From Candidatus Saccharimonadota bacterium (lineage in GTDB: Bacteria; Patescibacteriota; Saccharimonadia; Saccharimonadales; Saccharimonadaceae), in the NCBI GenBank assembly GCA_017557865.1, contig JAFYXW010000001.1, positions 62,001 through 126,000 on the forward strand: a stretch of DNA of 64,000 nucleotides. The letters run 5' to 3'. The notes below the pieces were generated by a model. That model had not been told where the DNA came from and did not search any database. It worked only from the letters and a program-made list of their open reading frames with translations. The position numbers and the translations under genes are program-made. Of the stretch, positions 9,341 to 18,030 are shown in pieces; the stretch's first letter is position 1; every line of letters begins with the position of its first letter.

Positions 9341-10428
9341 TATGCTTTCTCCACATATTTTTTAATAATATCCATTGCCGGAGCGAGTTCTTCTTCGCTA
9401 TAAAACTTTGGCACGTTAATAATCTTGCTTGCTACCTCTACGGCTACCGGGCAAGAATCTTCTGGGAAGCCTACCTTTTCGTAGTAGCGCTCTGGCGATA
9501 CGGGCTTCTCGTACCAAAAACCTTCAAAGTAATATCCGGCTTCAGCCAGCTCTTTTAAGAGTTCGTCGCGTTTTTCTACTAAATAAAAGTCGCGAATTGT
9601 GCCCTCGCCTTCCTTGTCTAGAAGTTCCAATTGGCGGAGCGCACGTCTAGCTTCAAACTTAGAAATTTTGCGGTTCATTTCTAATTTGTTATCGGCAGAT
9701 TTTTGAACCCAGTGGATCAAAACCAAGAATTTCATGAATGCCCCGCCGGCGTGGATATGTGCTAGCCCGCGCGACATTGCGCCAAACATTGGATAGAACC
9801 TTTCACGTAAAGCATCGGAACGGCGTGGTTTTAATCTTGGGGCGGCGATTTTTGGCATTTTGTCGCGGAAAATTACGGCTCCACCCGAAATCGTATCGAT
9901 AGATTTATCTTTTCCAAATGAGAGCGCCGTTGCTACGCCTACCGTGCCCGCCTCGCGACCATCGGCATATTTTACGCCGGTACAATGTGCCAAATCTTCA
10001 ATAATCTTAACGTCATTCTCTTCTGCCCATTTTTCAATTGCCTTGATGTCTACCACGTTGCCAAGCGTATTTTGAATAATAATTCCATCCGCTTTTAGAT
10101 CTTTGATGGTCTCAACTGTAAAGTTTAAAGTCTTTTTGTCGATGTCGGCAAATACCGGTTCCATTCCCGCAGCTTTTACCGCTTCGTATACGGCATAGCA
10201 AGTAAACCCATTTACAATTACACGGGAGCCTTTTTCTAGATTAACTCTAAGCGCCAAAGCCAAAGCCGAACGCCCATTTTTGGTGAGCATTGCTCGGCCT
10301 TCGTACTTTTTCTCTAGAAAATCCGTCAAATCTTCGCAGTCGCTTTTTAGACCAATAGAAAAAGTGTGCGCTAGGCGTTCTTTTCTACTGTAATTTGCGG
10401 CTGCACCTAAAAAGTATAGTTTTTTCAC
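9340..10428 (-). CDS. DegT/DnrJ/EryC1-like PLP-dependent aminotransferase
   Basis: 362 residues, aspartate-aminotransferase fold. Signs are GFTCYAVYEAVKAAGMEPVF, the cofactor-pocket stretch KIIEDLAHCTGVKYADG, and ALSFGKDKSIDTISGGA, where the lysine should hold PLP. DegT enzymes usually aminate nucleotide-linked ketosugars. Its place between a hydrolase (4-bp overlap) and two FemAB genes suggests an amino group installed on a wall precursor or glycan. The N-terminal 35 residues are atypical for the family, and the substrate is unknown. Confidence 0.8.
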   Translation of the reverse strand: MKKLYFLGAAANYSRKERLAHTFSIGLKSDCEDLTDFLEKKYEGRAMLTKNGRSALALALRVNLEKGSRVIVNGFTCYAVYEAVKAAGMEPVFADIDKKTLNFTVETIKDLKADGIIIQNTLGNVVDIKAIEKWAEENDVKIIEDLAHCTGVKYADGREAGTVGVATALSFGKDKSIDTISGGAVIFRDKMPKIAAPRLKPRRSDALRERFYPMFGAMSRGLAHIHAGGAFMKFLVLIHWVQKSADNKLEMNRKISKFEARRALRQLELLDKEGEGTIRDFYLVEKRDELLKELAEAGYYFEGFWYEKPVSPERYYEKVGFPEDSCPVAVEVASKIINVPKFYSEEELAPAMDIIKKYVEKA

Positions 10429-11105
10429 TTCTTCATCCTCGAGATTAAGGCCATAATCGCACGCGCCAACTCGTCTGGACTAGAGATGTATGGTGCATGA
10501 GTCCAATTTGCATAAAATTTTAGTTCAGCGTTTGGCAAGCTTTCGTACATTTTGGTAGCTTGTCGCGGTGGTGTCGTAGTGTCCTTTTTACCCCACAAAA
10601 TAAATGTCTTTGTCGTGACTTTTTTAAAGTCTAGATCTTTGTCGCTTGAAAGCATGTTTGCCAAGGTCTCTTTCATGTTCTTTGGTGCCTTGGAGTAATC
10701 CGTCGAGCCAGTGAGTTTATGAAAAGCCTTGTCCACCAAGGTTATTTTTTTGAGTGGCTTGCCAACTTTGGCTATTTTCTCAACAATTTTCTTTTTGACG
10801 GTTGGTTCATATACGCCAGCACTGTCTAGCAAAATCAGATATTTTAGCTTCTCTGGGTTTTTGGCGCAGAGGTTTAATAGAATTCTGCCACCATTAGAAT
10901 GTCCAAGCGCTACTGCCCCGTCAGGAATATTTTGGTCGGCCCACTTTACATAGTCGTCAATCGTAAAGACTTTTTTACTTTCCTCGGTCAAACCAGGTAC
11001 GTGTAGCATCTTTACATCTATACTATTTTCGCGCAAAATCTCCAAAGTCTTTTTCCATGGTTCTACCGTGTAAGTCCATCCGTGGATAATATAGAGATCA
11101 GCCAT
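10425..11105 (-). CDS. Alpha/beta hydrolase
   Basis: 226 residues. The nucleophile elbow is GHSNGG near residue 71, the oxyanion region is LYIIHGW at the start, FILWGKKDTTTPP supplies the acid region near 170, and NWTHAPYIS the histidine near 205. The ATG at 11105, preceded by GGGGG, is preferred over the TTG three bases earlier. It overlaps the Mur ligase end by 8 bp and the DegT gene by 4 bp. A role in trimming or transferring an acyl or amino acid group in the same pathway is inference only. Confidence 0.82.
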   Translation of the reverse strand: MADLYIIHGWTYTVEPWKKTLEILRENSIDVKMLHVPGLTEESKKVFTIDDYVKWADQNIPDGAVALGHSNGGRILLNLCAKNPEKLKYLILLDSAGVYEPTVKKKIVEKIAKVGKPLKKITLVDKAFHKLTGSTDYSKAPKNMKETLANMLSSDKDLDFKKVTTKTFILWGKKDTTTPPRQATKMYESLPNAELKFYANWTHAPYISSPDELARAIMALISRMKK

Positions 11106-12369
11106 CAAGCCCCCAACTCTTGCGGCGTGCTACCGCAGCTTTCTCGCGTCGGCAAAGCTTCTTGGCGTCTTTTGGATTTTTTAGTAACTTTTCGATGATC
11201 CATTCTAGATACTGACTACCCTTAAAGATAATCGTTTCCTTGCCAGTAGTGCGTTTTTCTAGGTATTCCAAGGCTTTTCTTGGATCCGTCGTGGCTACCG
11301 CCGAAATGCCAAGTTCCTTTAGTTTTGGCGCCGTGTATTTCTTGGTGCGACGACCTACCAAGATGACTTTTTCTGGTTTTACATCGGCAATCAGCTCGGC
11401 TAGTTTTTCGTGTTCTTGCTTTTCGATTGAGCCCTGGTCAACAATGTCGCCAATTACTAGCCACTTGTGTTCTGCATGCATGCGCTTGGCCATATCAAGA
11501 GTAGAAGTCATCGAAATTATATGTGCGTTGTAGCTACTATCAACGATATCGATGCCCTTTTTGCCCTTAAAGTAAGAGCTACGGCCTGGTGCCATTTTTA
11601 CGTCTGAAAAGTCTGCCTTAAATGGCATTTTCAAATATTCCATCAAATCTTGCAAAACCAATAGATGGAATGTAAGGTCTTTTGGTTCTGGATGATTAAA
11701 GTGGAAGGTAGTATCGCCATAGGTAAAATCGGTAGAATCGGCATAAACCACGTATTTTTTGATTTTGGTCTTATCGATTGGAATAACCTTGGCTTTAATT
11801 CCCTGAGTGGCGGCCACCATCATCTTGGAATTAGCGTCAATATATACGCGTTTGCTTGTATTCTGTGGCAAAGTAGCGAATTCGGCCGTGATTGCCTCGC
11901 CTAGAGTATCAAAACGTCCTTCCTCGACTTCTTTTTCAAATTGTACGGCATGGGAAAGACCGATTGACACCCAGATAGTTACCTCTGGTTTTAGCCATTT
12001 CGCCAAAAACTCTGCCTCATGTGGGCGCTCGCCGTCAATTTCTACTACATAAAACTTCTCTTTGTGTCGGCAAAACCAAGATTTTAGCGGCGCAGCAATA
12101 AATAGATAAATCCAACGAAGTTTAGAACCGCGGATGCCCTTTAGATTTAGAATATCAAAAGATACACCAAAAGCCGAATTAGCATCGTGCGAATAATGCG
12201 CTTTTTTACCCATCTCATGTTCTACCAGATGGAGCATGGTAGTTTTGCCCGCCGAACCAGTAATAGCGATTACCCGAGGTTGCCACCTCTTTAGTGATCG
12301 GCTTGCAAAATGGCGAAAATATCTCGCCGCGGCGAAATAAAAGCGCTTTTTAAACTTAGCAAAGCTCAT
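11098..12369 (-). CDS. Mur ligase family protein, MurF-like but without the N-terminal substrate domain
   Basis: 423 residues. The ATP-binding loop VIAITGSAGKTT starts near residue 33, followed by YVVEIDGERPHEAEFL and the C-terminal ligase domain (SSYNAHIISM, KWLVIGDIVDQGSIEKQEH). MurF normally carries a UDP-sugar-binding domain before the ATPase; here only about 30 basic and aromatic residues precede it, so the substrate may be bound differently. First gene of the overlapping wall cluster. TATAAT lies exactly 6 nt before the ATG, so the message is probably leaderless. Confidence 0.85.
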   Translation of the reverse strand: MSFAKFKKRFYFAAARYFRHFASRSLKRWQPRVIAITGSAGKTTMLHLVEHEMGKKAHYSHDANSAFGVSFDILNLKGIRGSKLRWIYLFIAAPLKSWFCRHKEKFYVVEIDGERPHEAEFLAKWLKPEVTIWVSIGLSHAVQFEKEVEEGRFDTLGEAITAEFATLPQNTSKRVYIDANSKMMVAATQGIKAKVIPIDKTKIKKYVVYADSTDFTYGDTTFHFNHPEPKDLTFHLLVLQDLMEYLKMPFKADFSDVKMAPGRSSYFKGKKGIDIVDSSYNAHIISMTSTLDMAKRMHAEHKWLVIGDIVDQGSIEKQEHEKLAELIADVKPEKVILVGRRTKKYTAPKLKELGISAVATTDPRKALEYLEKRTTGKETIIFKGSQYLEWIIEKLLKNPKDAKKLCRREKAAVARRKSWGLDG

Positions 12370-12375
12370 AAAAAT

Positions 12376-12381
12376 ATTATA
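12376..12381 (-). promoter_or_regulatory. -10 element of the leaderless wall-cluster transcript
   Basis: TATAAT on the minus strand, 6 nt before the Mur ligase ATG at 12369. The rpsJ terminator occupies the -35 region. Confidence 0.65.
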
Positions 12382-12383
12382 TC

Positions 12384-12410
12384 AAAAAATCCCCCAAATG
12401 GGGGATTTTT
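12384..12410 (-). terminator. Intrinsic terminator of rpsJ
   Basis: ATCCCCC / GGGGGAT stem with a 4-nt loop, flanked by A and T runs on both sides, 7 nt after the rpsJ stop. It looks functional in both directions. Confidence 0.9.
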
Positions 12411-12416
12411 GTTGTG

Positions 12417-12743
12417 TTACATCTTGATTTCGGCATCTACGCCAGCTGGAAGGGAGAGGTTTTGCAAGCTCTCGATAGTCTTTGGGTTGGCGTTAGAGAT
12501 ATCGATAAGGCGTTTGTGAACTTTCATCTCGAAAGCTTCACCACCAGTCTTATAGACATGTGGGGACTTTACTACGGTAAAGGTGCTGCGCTTGGTTGGT
12601 AGTGGGATTGGGCCACTTACAGATGCACCAGTACGGATAGCGGTGTCTACGATTTGACGTGCGCTTTGATCAATCACGCGATGATCATAAGCTTTGAGGC
12701 GGATGCGGATCTTTAGACCCTCATCTTTTTTGGCTTCTGCCAT
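12417..12743 (-). CDS. rpsJ: 30S ribosomal protein uS10
   Basis: 108 residues, normal length. The core [20 protein letters not shown], then [14 protein letters not shown] and [18 protein letters not shown], identify S10, which also acts in antitermination as NusE. It stands alone, with its own promoter, a structured leader and a terminator, whereas S10 normally heads the large S10-spc ribosomal operon. GAAAGGAACC upstream of the ATG serves as the ribosome-binding site. Confidence 0.97.
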   Translation of the reverse strand: MAEAKKDEGLKIRIRLKAYDHRVIDQSARQIVDTAIRTGASVSGPIPLPTKRSTFTVVKSPHVYKTGGEAFEMKVHKRLIDISNANPKTIESLQNLSLPAGVDAEIKM

Positions 12744-12849
12744 AAATTGGTTCCTTTCTTGCCTGATAACCTCGAAAGAATGGAGTTTTTCAGGCTTGAT
12801 ATTAATTATATTATCTTTTCATTATAGCACACTTTGGCTGGAAAATCAA
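12744..12849 (-). promoter_or_regulatory. rpsJ promoter and structured 5' leader
   Basis: TTGATT (12844-12849), 17 bp, then TATAAT (12821-12826) with a TGC extension. The leader of about 70 nt contains GCCTGA...TCAGGC complementary arms that enclose about 23 nt just before the ribosome-binding site. This could be a site for autoregulation, but no known leader motif is recognised. Confidence 0.65.
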
Positions 12850-12857
12850 GATTACCC

Positions 12858-13139
12858 CTATTTTCGCTTTTCAGCAAATTTGCGAACCTCGCAATAATAG
12901 TAGGCGTTTCCGATCATAAAGACTGTAATGAAGATAAAGAAAGTCGCAAGAGTCGGGTAGAATAGTTCCAAACTAGAATCATAGAAACTTACCGCTACTA
13001 AGCCAATTAGGGCTAAAAAGGCGACAAATGGCACGAAATAAGCAATAAAAAACACTGTACGCCCGTACAAGGTGCAAGCAAAATCCCGAAACAGACCGCG
13101 CATCTCCTTTACATCCAAGTCATAAATATTCTTTGACAT
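12858..13139 (-). CDS. Two-pass membrane protein, unknown
   Basis: 93 residues with two transmembrane segments (FFIAYFVPFVAFLALIGLVA and LATFFIFITVFMIGNAYYY) and a basic end (VRKFAEKRK). The ATG at 13139 is preferred over an upstream one at 13175 because AAGGAG lies just before it and the upstream extension would overlap the DUF167 gene. TATAAT occurs at 13163-13168, so it may be transcribed on its own. No family recognised. Confidence 0.7.
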   Translation of the reverse strand: MSKNIYDLDVKEMRGLFRDFACTLYGRTVFFIAYFVPFVAFLALIGLVAVSFYDSSLELFYPTLATFFIFITVFMIGNAYYYCEVRKFAEKRK

Positions 13140-13175
13140 ATTACTCCTTATGCTTATAAAAACATTATAACACAA

Positions 13176-13394
13176 TTAAAATTCAATGGTTTTGGTATGC
13201 GATTTAGCACCCCTTTTAATCTGGATGCTGGTTTTTGGCACATCAAAATGTTTGGCTAGAATTTTTAGGAGTGCAGTGTTAGCCTCGCCATCGTGTGGCT
13301 TAGCGCGAAGGTACACCGTTAGCTCACCGGGCCCGGTCTCAATGATTTTTTCTTGGCTAGTACCTGGTTTTACGGTGACTAAATATTCTGCCAT
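13176..13394 (-). CDS. DUF167 (YggU) family protein
   Basis: 72 residues. The family core is plain: VTVKPGTSQEKI at the start, then LRAKPHDGEANTALLKILA and IQIKRGAKSHTKTIEF at the end. DUF167 proteins are small soluble alpha/beta proteins of unknown role. The gene starts one base after the lysS stop, so the two are co-transcribed. Confidence 0.88.
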   Translation of the reverse strand: MAEYLVTVKPGTSQEKIIETGPGELTVYLRAKPHDGEANTALLKILAKHFDVPKTSIQIKRGAKSHTKTIEF

Positions 13395-13395
13395 C

Positions 13396-14847
13396 TTAAT
13401 CTTCTTTAGATTTCATGGTTGGGAATGGTACGGCTTCCCTGCCTGGTACACCTTCAAGCAACCAGAAGTTGCGCTCGCTATTGCCCCAACCACAGGCTGG
13501 TGGCATACCGTATTCTAGCATCTCGACAAAGTCCATATCTAGCATCTGAGCTTCTTCGTCGCCGGCATCACGCGCAGCTTGTTGTTCTTCGAAGCGGCCT
13601 AATTGGTCTAGTGGGTCGTTCAATTCCGAGAAACCGTTGCCCATCTCGGTGCCAGCAATAATTGGATGAAACCTCTCTGTTACGAGTGGATTTTCTGGTG
13701 ATTTTTTCGCAAGTGGCGAAAGGCTAAGCGGCTCTTCGATTAACCAGTATGGGCCAGCCGAAGTTTTGCGGATTAATTTCCAAACGTGGTCGATTAGATG
13801 TGGTGTGGTCATATCGAAGTTAGATTCAACTCCATTTTCTTTGAGAATTCGGATTAATTGTTCGCGATCTGGGTTAAACACATCTACGCCAAATTTTTCA
13901 CGGAGAAGATCAGAATATTTTACGCGCGGCCATTCGCAGTCGAGGTTGATTTCAAAGCCACCTACGTTAAACTGTAAAGTGCCCCAAGTTTCCTTACAGA
14001 CGTATTTGATCATTTCTTCATAAAACTTCATACCGTCTTCGTAGTTTTCATATGCAGCATAAGCTTCGAATGCAATATGTTCTGGCAAATGTTCGTCGTC
14101 TACACCCTCATTCCTAAACCTTGGGCCAATATCGTAAACTTTTTCAAAACCACCGCCGAGCAAACGCTTCAACGGTAGCTCGTGTGAAATACGTAGGTAA
14201 AAATCTTCATCGAGCGCATTCATGTGGGTGGTAAATGGGGTTGCGTCAGCACCACCGGTGGTGTGCTCAAGCACAGGGATATTGATTTCGGTGTAGCCAT
14301 GTGCATTCATGAAATCGCGCGTAGCCTGCCAAAACTTGGAGCGGCGCACTAGCCTTTCGCGCACCTCTGGGTTTACATTCATATCTACATAGCGACGGCG
14401 ATAACGCTCTTCTTTGTTGGTGAACTTCTCTGGCAATGGGCGAAGGGTTTTGGTCAAAATTCGTACAAAATCTGAAAAGACCGAAATTTCACCAGTTTGG
14501 GATTTGTCTACTGTGCCGGTTGCCTCGATAAAGTCGCCAATATCAAGTAATCTCACGTCTTTAGCCCCAAGTAAACCTGCTGGGGTTTCTTCGTTTGAGG
14601 CTTTCATAAAAATTTGGACTTCGCCAAAATAATCGCGTACTTTCAAAAAGACTAATTTACCAAAAGATCGAATTGCGACAATTCGCCCCGCAATAGTTAC
14701 CTCTTGCCCCTGTTTTTCATCAAAATGATTGATGATTTCAGAGATTTTGGTATTGCGGTGGCTCTTGGATGGATATGGCTCAATCCCGCGCTCCCGCAGT
14801 TCTTCTAATTTTTTTAATCTTTCGTTTCTATAGTCTTCAAGTAACAT
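13396..14847 (-). CDS. lysS: Lysyl-tRNA synthetase, class II
   Basis: 483 residues, normal length. An N-terminal OB fold (VTIAGRIVAIRSFGKLVFLK, about 50-70) binds the anticodon. The class II core carries YDIGPRFRNEGVDDEHLPEH (motif 2) and GNGFSELNDPLDQLGRFEEQ. Motif 3, normally GLGLGIDR, reads CGWGNSER here; the arginine is kept but the loop is atypical. TATAAT lies exactly 6 nt before the ATG, so the transcript is probably leaderless. DUF167 follows after one base. Confidence 0.95.
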   Translation of the reverse strand: MLLEDYRNERLKKLEELRERGIEPYPSKSHRNTKISEIINHFDEKQGQEVTIAGRIVAIRSFGKLVFLKVRDYFGEVQIFMKASNEETPAGLLGAKDVRLLDIGDFIEATGTVDKSQTGEISVFSDFVRILTKTLRPLPEKFTNKEERYRRRYVDMNVNPEVRERLVRRSKFWQATRDFMNAHGYTEINIPVLEHTTGGADATPFTTHMNALDEDFYLRISHELPLKRLLGGGFEKVYDIGPRFRNEGVDDEHLPEHIAFEAYAAYENYEDGMKFYEEMIKYVCKETWGTLQFNVGGFEINLDCEWPRVKYSDLLREKFGVDVFNPDREQLIRILKENGVESNFDMTTPHLIDHVWKLIRKTSAGPYWLIEEPLSLSPLAKKSPENPLVTERFHPIIAGTEMGNGFSELNDPLDQLGRFEEQQAARDAGDEEAQMLDMDFVEMLEYGMPPACGWGNSERNFWLLEGVPGREAVPFPTMKSKED

Positions 14848-14853
14848 AAAGTA

Positions 14854-14859
14854 ATTATA
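14854..14859 (-). promoter_or_regulatory. -10 element of a leaderless lysS transcript
   Basis: TATAAT on the minus strand, 6 nt before the ATG at 14847. Confidence 0.65.
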
Positions 14860-14916
14860 ACAGATTAAGTAAAATAAGCAAATTCTTCGCGGTTCACTTC
14901 GCGCCGGGATATTTTT

Positions 14917-15363
14917 TTACTTAATCTCTACAATCTTTACTTTTTTACCATTGAAGTCGAAAGTCTCACCGGACTTGCGGCCAAAAATTGCTTTACCAAT
15001 TGGGGATTTATCCGAAATTTTACCCTCGAGTGGGTTTGCTTCGGTTGGGCCAACCAAGGTATATTCTACCTTTTTACCGCCCATATCTAGAGACACTGTT
15101 GCACCAAGTACAACTTTATCCTTTTTACCACCTTTAATAATCTTGGCATTCTTTAAAATCTCTTGGATTTCTAGAATTCGCCCCTCGGCGATTTTTTGTT
15201 CGTTTCTGGCTGAGCTGTATTCTTCATTTTCGGACAAATCACCAAAAGCACGTGCAGTTGCAATGCGTTCAGCAATTTCTGGACGGCCAGAAATAAGCTG
15301 TTTTAGCTCTTCTTCTAACTCTTTTTTACCCTCAGCGGTAAGATTAATGCTTTTCTTAATCAT
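14917..15363 (-). CDS. greA: Transcription elongation factor GreA
   Basis: 148 residues, slightly short for GreA (about 158). The coiled-coil N-terminal domain has RIATARAFGDLSENEEYSSA with the acidic tip residues that stimulate transcript cleavage by RNA polymerase. The FKBP-like C-terminal domain has ISDKSPIGKAIFGRKSGETF. It lies between proS and lysS on the same strand. A short GC-rich hairpin (CGCG...CGCG, about 14889-14906) follows its stop. Confidence 0.95.
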   Translation of the reverse strand: MIKKSINLTAEGKKELEEELKQLISGRPEIAERIATARAFGDLSENEEYSSARNEQKIAEGRILEIQEILKNAKIIKGGKKDKVVLGATVSLDMGGKKVEYTLVGPTEANPLEGKISDKSPIGKAIFGRKSGETFDFNGKKVKIVEIK

Positions 15364-15407
15364 TTTTGATGCTCCACTAAATGCTCTTTAAATATACAGA
15401 ATAATAA

Positions 15408-16643
15408 CTATCTAGTCAAGAGGTTTTTTAGTTCGTCCAAACTGATTAGTTTGGTCTCGCCACTCTTTCGGTCGGCAATTTCTACGGCGCCTTCGGCCAA
15501 AGTTTTGTCGGAAATTACAATTCTTTCTGGGATACCCATTAGATCGGCGTCGGCAAATTTTTCGCCCGGGCGCACATCGCGGTCGTCAAAGAGAATCTTT
15601 TCTTCGTTTCCGGCATAGATTTCATCAGCTACGCGGGTGCCTTCTGTGCCAATAGCTACAAGATAATATTGGTATGGCGCAACTTCTTTTGGCCAGACCA
15701 AGCCCTTGTCATCGGCAAATTTTTCGGCGATTACGCCCATCACACGAGATACACCGATGCCATAGCAACCCATATAAACTTCGCGCATCGAGTTGGATTC
15801 ATCGACAAATTTTAGCCCCAAAGGCTCGGAGTACTTGAATTTGAGCTTAAAGATGTTGCCTACTTCGGCAGCAGTGGTTTCTTTGAAGTTTTCGCCAGTT
15901 ACCCCAAGGTCAGCCAAAACTTCATCGTTATAGACCTCTTTGTTTAAAACCACAGATTTGTCGGCGTTGTAATAAACCGTATCTTCGCCCACTGGCAAAA
16001 AGGTTTGATATTCGTGCGAGTACTTCGAAAAGATACCACCAGAGGCAAAAGTCTCAAAAGTCTCATCGCCGATGCCGAGACGATTAAAGATGCGGTCATA
16101 TGCGCCCTCTACTTTAGCATAAAAATCGTTCAAATCCTCTTCAGAGGTGTGGAAACTATACAGATCTTTCATCAAGAATTCACGTCCGCGCAAAATCCCC
16201 GATTTGGCGCGAAGCTCGTTCCTGAATTTAGTTTGGAACTGATAAACCGAAAGTGGCAAATCTTTGTAGCTAGAGATATAACTCTTTAGCATATTGGTGA
16301 TTGGTTCTTCGTGTGTAGGGGCCAACCCTAAAACGCCACCAGAGGAGAGCTCGGTCTTAAACCAAATATCTACCTCTTGATCCGAAAAACGACCAGTTTT
16401 CTCCCATGGTTCTGGGTTCTGGAGAGCAGACATTTGGATTTCTTGGCAATCCAGTTTGTTTAGCTCTTCCCTGATAATATTTTTGATATTCTCAATTACG
16501 CGAAGCCCGAGCGGCAAAAAATCGTACACGCCGGCCATCTCTTTGTGGACGTAGCCCGCGCGGGTAAGAAGCGCGCCATTTCTAGCGGTTTCATCTTTTG
16601 GCGCATCGCGCAAAGTCTTGATAAAAGATTTCGATAGTTTCAT
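15408..16643 (-). CDS. proS: Prolyl-tRNA synthetase, short form without insertion domain
   Basis: 411 residues; bacterial ProRS is usually near 570. Class II motifs are present: TRAGYVHKEMAGVYDFLPLG, FRNELRAKSGILRGREFLMK (motif 2), and CYGIGVSRVMGVIAEK (motif 3). The insertion domain that clears mischarged Ala-tRNAPro is missing: after KDLYSFHTSEEDLNDFY the sequence returns quickly to motif 3. The ATG at 16643 is used; the 14-residue upstream extension is not homologous. TATAAT lies 7 nt before it, so the transcript is close to leaderless. Confidence 0.95.
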   Translation of the reverse strand: MKLSKSFIKTLRDAPKDETARNGALLTRAGYVHKEMAGVYDFLPLGLRVIENIKNIIREELNKLDCQEIQMSALQNPEPWEKTGRFSDQEVDIWFKTELSSGGVLGLAPTHEEPITNMLKSYISSYKDLPLSVYQFQTKFRNELRAKSGILRGREFLMKDLYSFHTSEEDLNDFYAKVEGAYDRIFNRLGIGDETFETFASGGIFSKYSHEYQTFLPVGEDTVYYNADKSVVLNKEVYNDEVLADLGVTGENFKETTAAEVGNIFKLKFKYSEPLGLKFVDESNSMREVYMGCYGIGVSRVMGVIAEKFADDKGLVWPKEVAPYQYYLVAIGTEGTRVADEIYAGNEEKILFDDRDVRPGEKFADADLMGIPERIVISDKTLAEGAVEIADRKSGETKLISLDELKNLLTR

Positions 16644-16650
16644 ATTTCCT

Positions 16651-16656
16651 ATTATA
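16651..16656 (-). promoter_or_regulatory. -10 element of proS
   Basis: TATAAT on the minus strand, 7 nt before the ATG at 16643. It lies back to back with the amylase promoter. Confidence 0.6.
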
Positions 16657-16670
16657 TCACACTTACGGAC

Positions 16671-16699
16671 TTGAAAAATAAGCAAAAGTATGATATAAT
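16671..16699 (+). promoter_or_regulatory. Promoter of the amylase gene
   Basis: TTGAAA, 17 bp, TATAAT. About 80 nt of leader lies between the -10 and the start codon. Confidence 0.75.
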
Positions 16700-16785
16700 A
16701 TAGGTATGTATGCTTTTTGTGTACATAATCCTAGTAAATTAAATAAAAGAGGTTGTCGAAGAGAAAGACACAGAGGAGGTGTAAT

Positions 16786-17985
16786 ATGGCAACAAATAAA
16801 GTTTTAATGTATCAGATGTACCCCATGTGCTGGGGAAGCCTTAAGAACATGGAGGCTCATCTCCGTAAGGTGAAAGAGCTCGGCTGCACTCACGTGTGGC
16901 TGTCGCCGTTTTTCGTTAGTCCTGGTTTCGACCATGGCTACGATGTCTCAGATTACTGTGACGTTGACGAAAAATACGGTTCATTGCGCGATTTTGACAG
17001 CTTTGTTAAAAAAGCGCATTCTTTCAAGCTTAAAGTGGTTCTTGACCTCGTCATGAACCACACGTCTACATTCCATAGCTGGCTGAACGACTACCCGGAT
17101 TTCTATATCTGGGCAGACGAGCCCAACGCCTGGACAAACTGGTTTGACGGCCAGTCTGCGTGGACCAAACATGCTGGCAAGGACAAATACTTCTGCCACA
17201 TGTTCTCGGCCGAGCAGGCGGACCTTAACTGGTTCCCGGACGGAGAGCATATCAATGAGCAGCTCGTGTCTGCATTCCAGAGCGTTGTTTCCTTCTGGGA
17301 AGAACGTGGCGTAGACGGTTTCCGTCTTGACGCTATCCAGGCAATTAACAAGGACTTCGAAAAAGAGGAGCTGAGCCTCGGTGATATGTTAATCGGTGAC
17401 AAAGCCTGCAAAGTGATCAACGCGGTGTTCCCTGATAAGGATGCCCAGTTTATCCTGGCGGAATGTCTTGACGTGAGTCCTCGCGGCGACGCGGTAAGAT
17501 ATTATTTAGAGAACAGCAATATTTCTTGCTGTAATAATATCCTACTGAAAGACTCAATCAGTGACGGCCTGATTTCTTTCATGGAGAAGGCATATGAATA
17601 TTGCCAGATCCCGGGCTTCATGTTAGAACTGGAGTCTCATGACTCACCTCGTTTTACGAGCCGCAGTCATCTGGACGGTAAAGGTGTCTTCCAGTTTATG
17701 TTCACGACCCCTACAAACTTCATCTGTTTGTATAACGGTCAGGAGCTGGGCCTTAAAAACCCTACCAAGGAAGAACTGCCGGACGCTAAATTGCTTCATC
17801 TGGACGTACAGTCCAAAATGCGCTATGATGCCGGCGAGCCTATGAGCGCTATAAGACCGCTCTCTAGGGCAAACGCCAGGGTTAAATACCCGACAAAAGA
17901 ATGGACCCGTCAGGCTGCCTTGCCGAATAGCGCTCTCCTTTGGTGCAAATACTACACCAAGGAGTGGAAGAACCGCAAAAAATAA
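16786..17985 (+). CDS. Alpha-amylase family glycoside hydrolase (GH13)
   Basis: 399 residues, intracellular (no signal peptide), acting on alpha-glucans or maltodextrins. The GH13 conserved regions appear in order: KVVLDLVMNHTS, GVDGFRLDAI with the nucleophile Asp, FILAECLD with the acid/base Glu, and ELESHDSPRF with the third carboxylate. A strong site GAGGAGGT decides the ATG at 16786 over an ATG at 16753. Codon choice is richer in GC-ending codons than in neighbouring genes, and it has its own promoter and terminator, which suggests recent acquisition. Confidence 0.9.
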   Translation: MATNKVLMYQMYPMCWGSLKNMEAHLRKVKELGCTHVWLSPFFVSPGFDHGYDVSDYCDVDEKYGSLRDFDSFVKKAHSFKLKVVLDLVMNHTSTFHSWLNDYPDFYIWADEPNAWTNWFDGQSAWTKHAGKDKYFCHMFSAEQADLNWFPDGEHINEQLVSAFQSVVSFWEERGVDGFRLDAIQAINKDFEKEELSLGDMLIGDKACKVINAVFPDKDAQFILAECLDVSPRGDAVRYYLENSNISCCNNILLKDSISDGLISFMEKAYEYCQIPGFMLELESHDSPRFTSRSHLDGKGVFQFMFTTPTNFICLYNGQELGLKNPTKEELPDAKLLHLDVQSKMRYDAGEPMSAIRPLSRANARVKYPTKEWTRQAALPNSALLWCKYYTKEWKNRKK

Positions 17986-17998
17986 AACTCTGCACCTT

Positions 17999-18029
17999 AA
18001 AAGCTCCCTCATTTGGGAGCTTTTTCATG
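17999..18029 (+). terminator. Terminator after the amylase gene
   Basis: AAAAGCTCCC / GGGAGCTTTT stem followed by TTTTT, between the converging amylase and CPBP protease genes; usable by both. Confidence 0.9.
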
Positions 18030-18030
18030 C

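Noticed and set aside
14881-14912. Sixth copy of the palindromic element between greA and lysS
   Set aside because: Only a short CGCG..CGCG hairpin is present; similarity to the core is too small to count.
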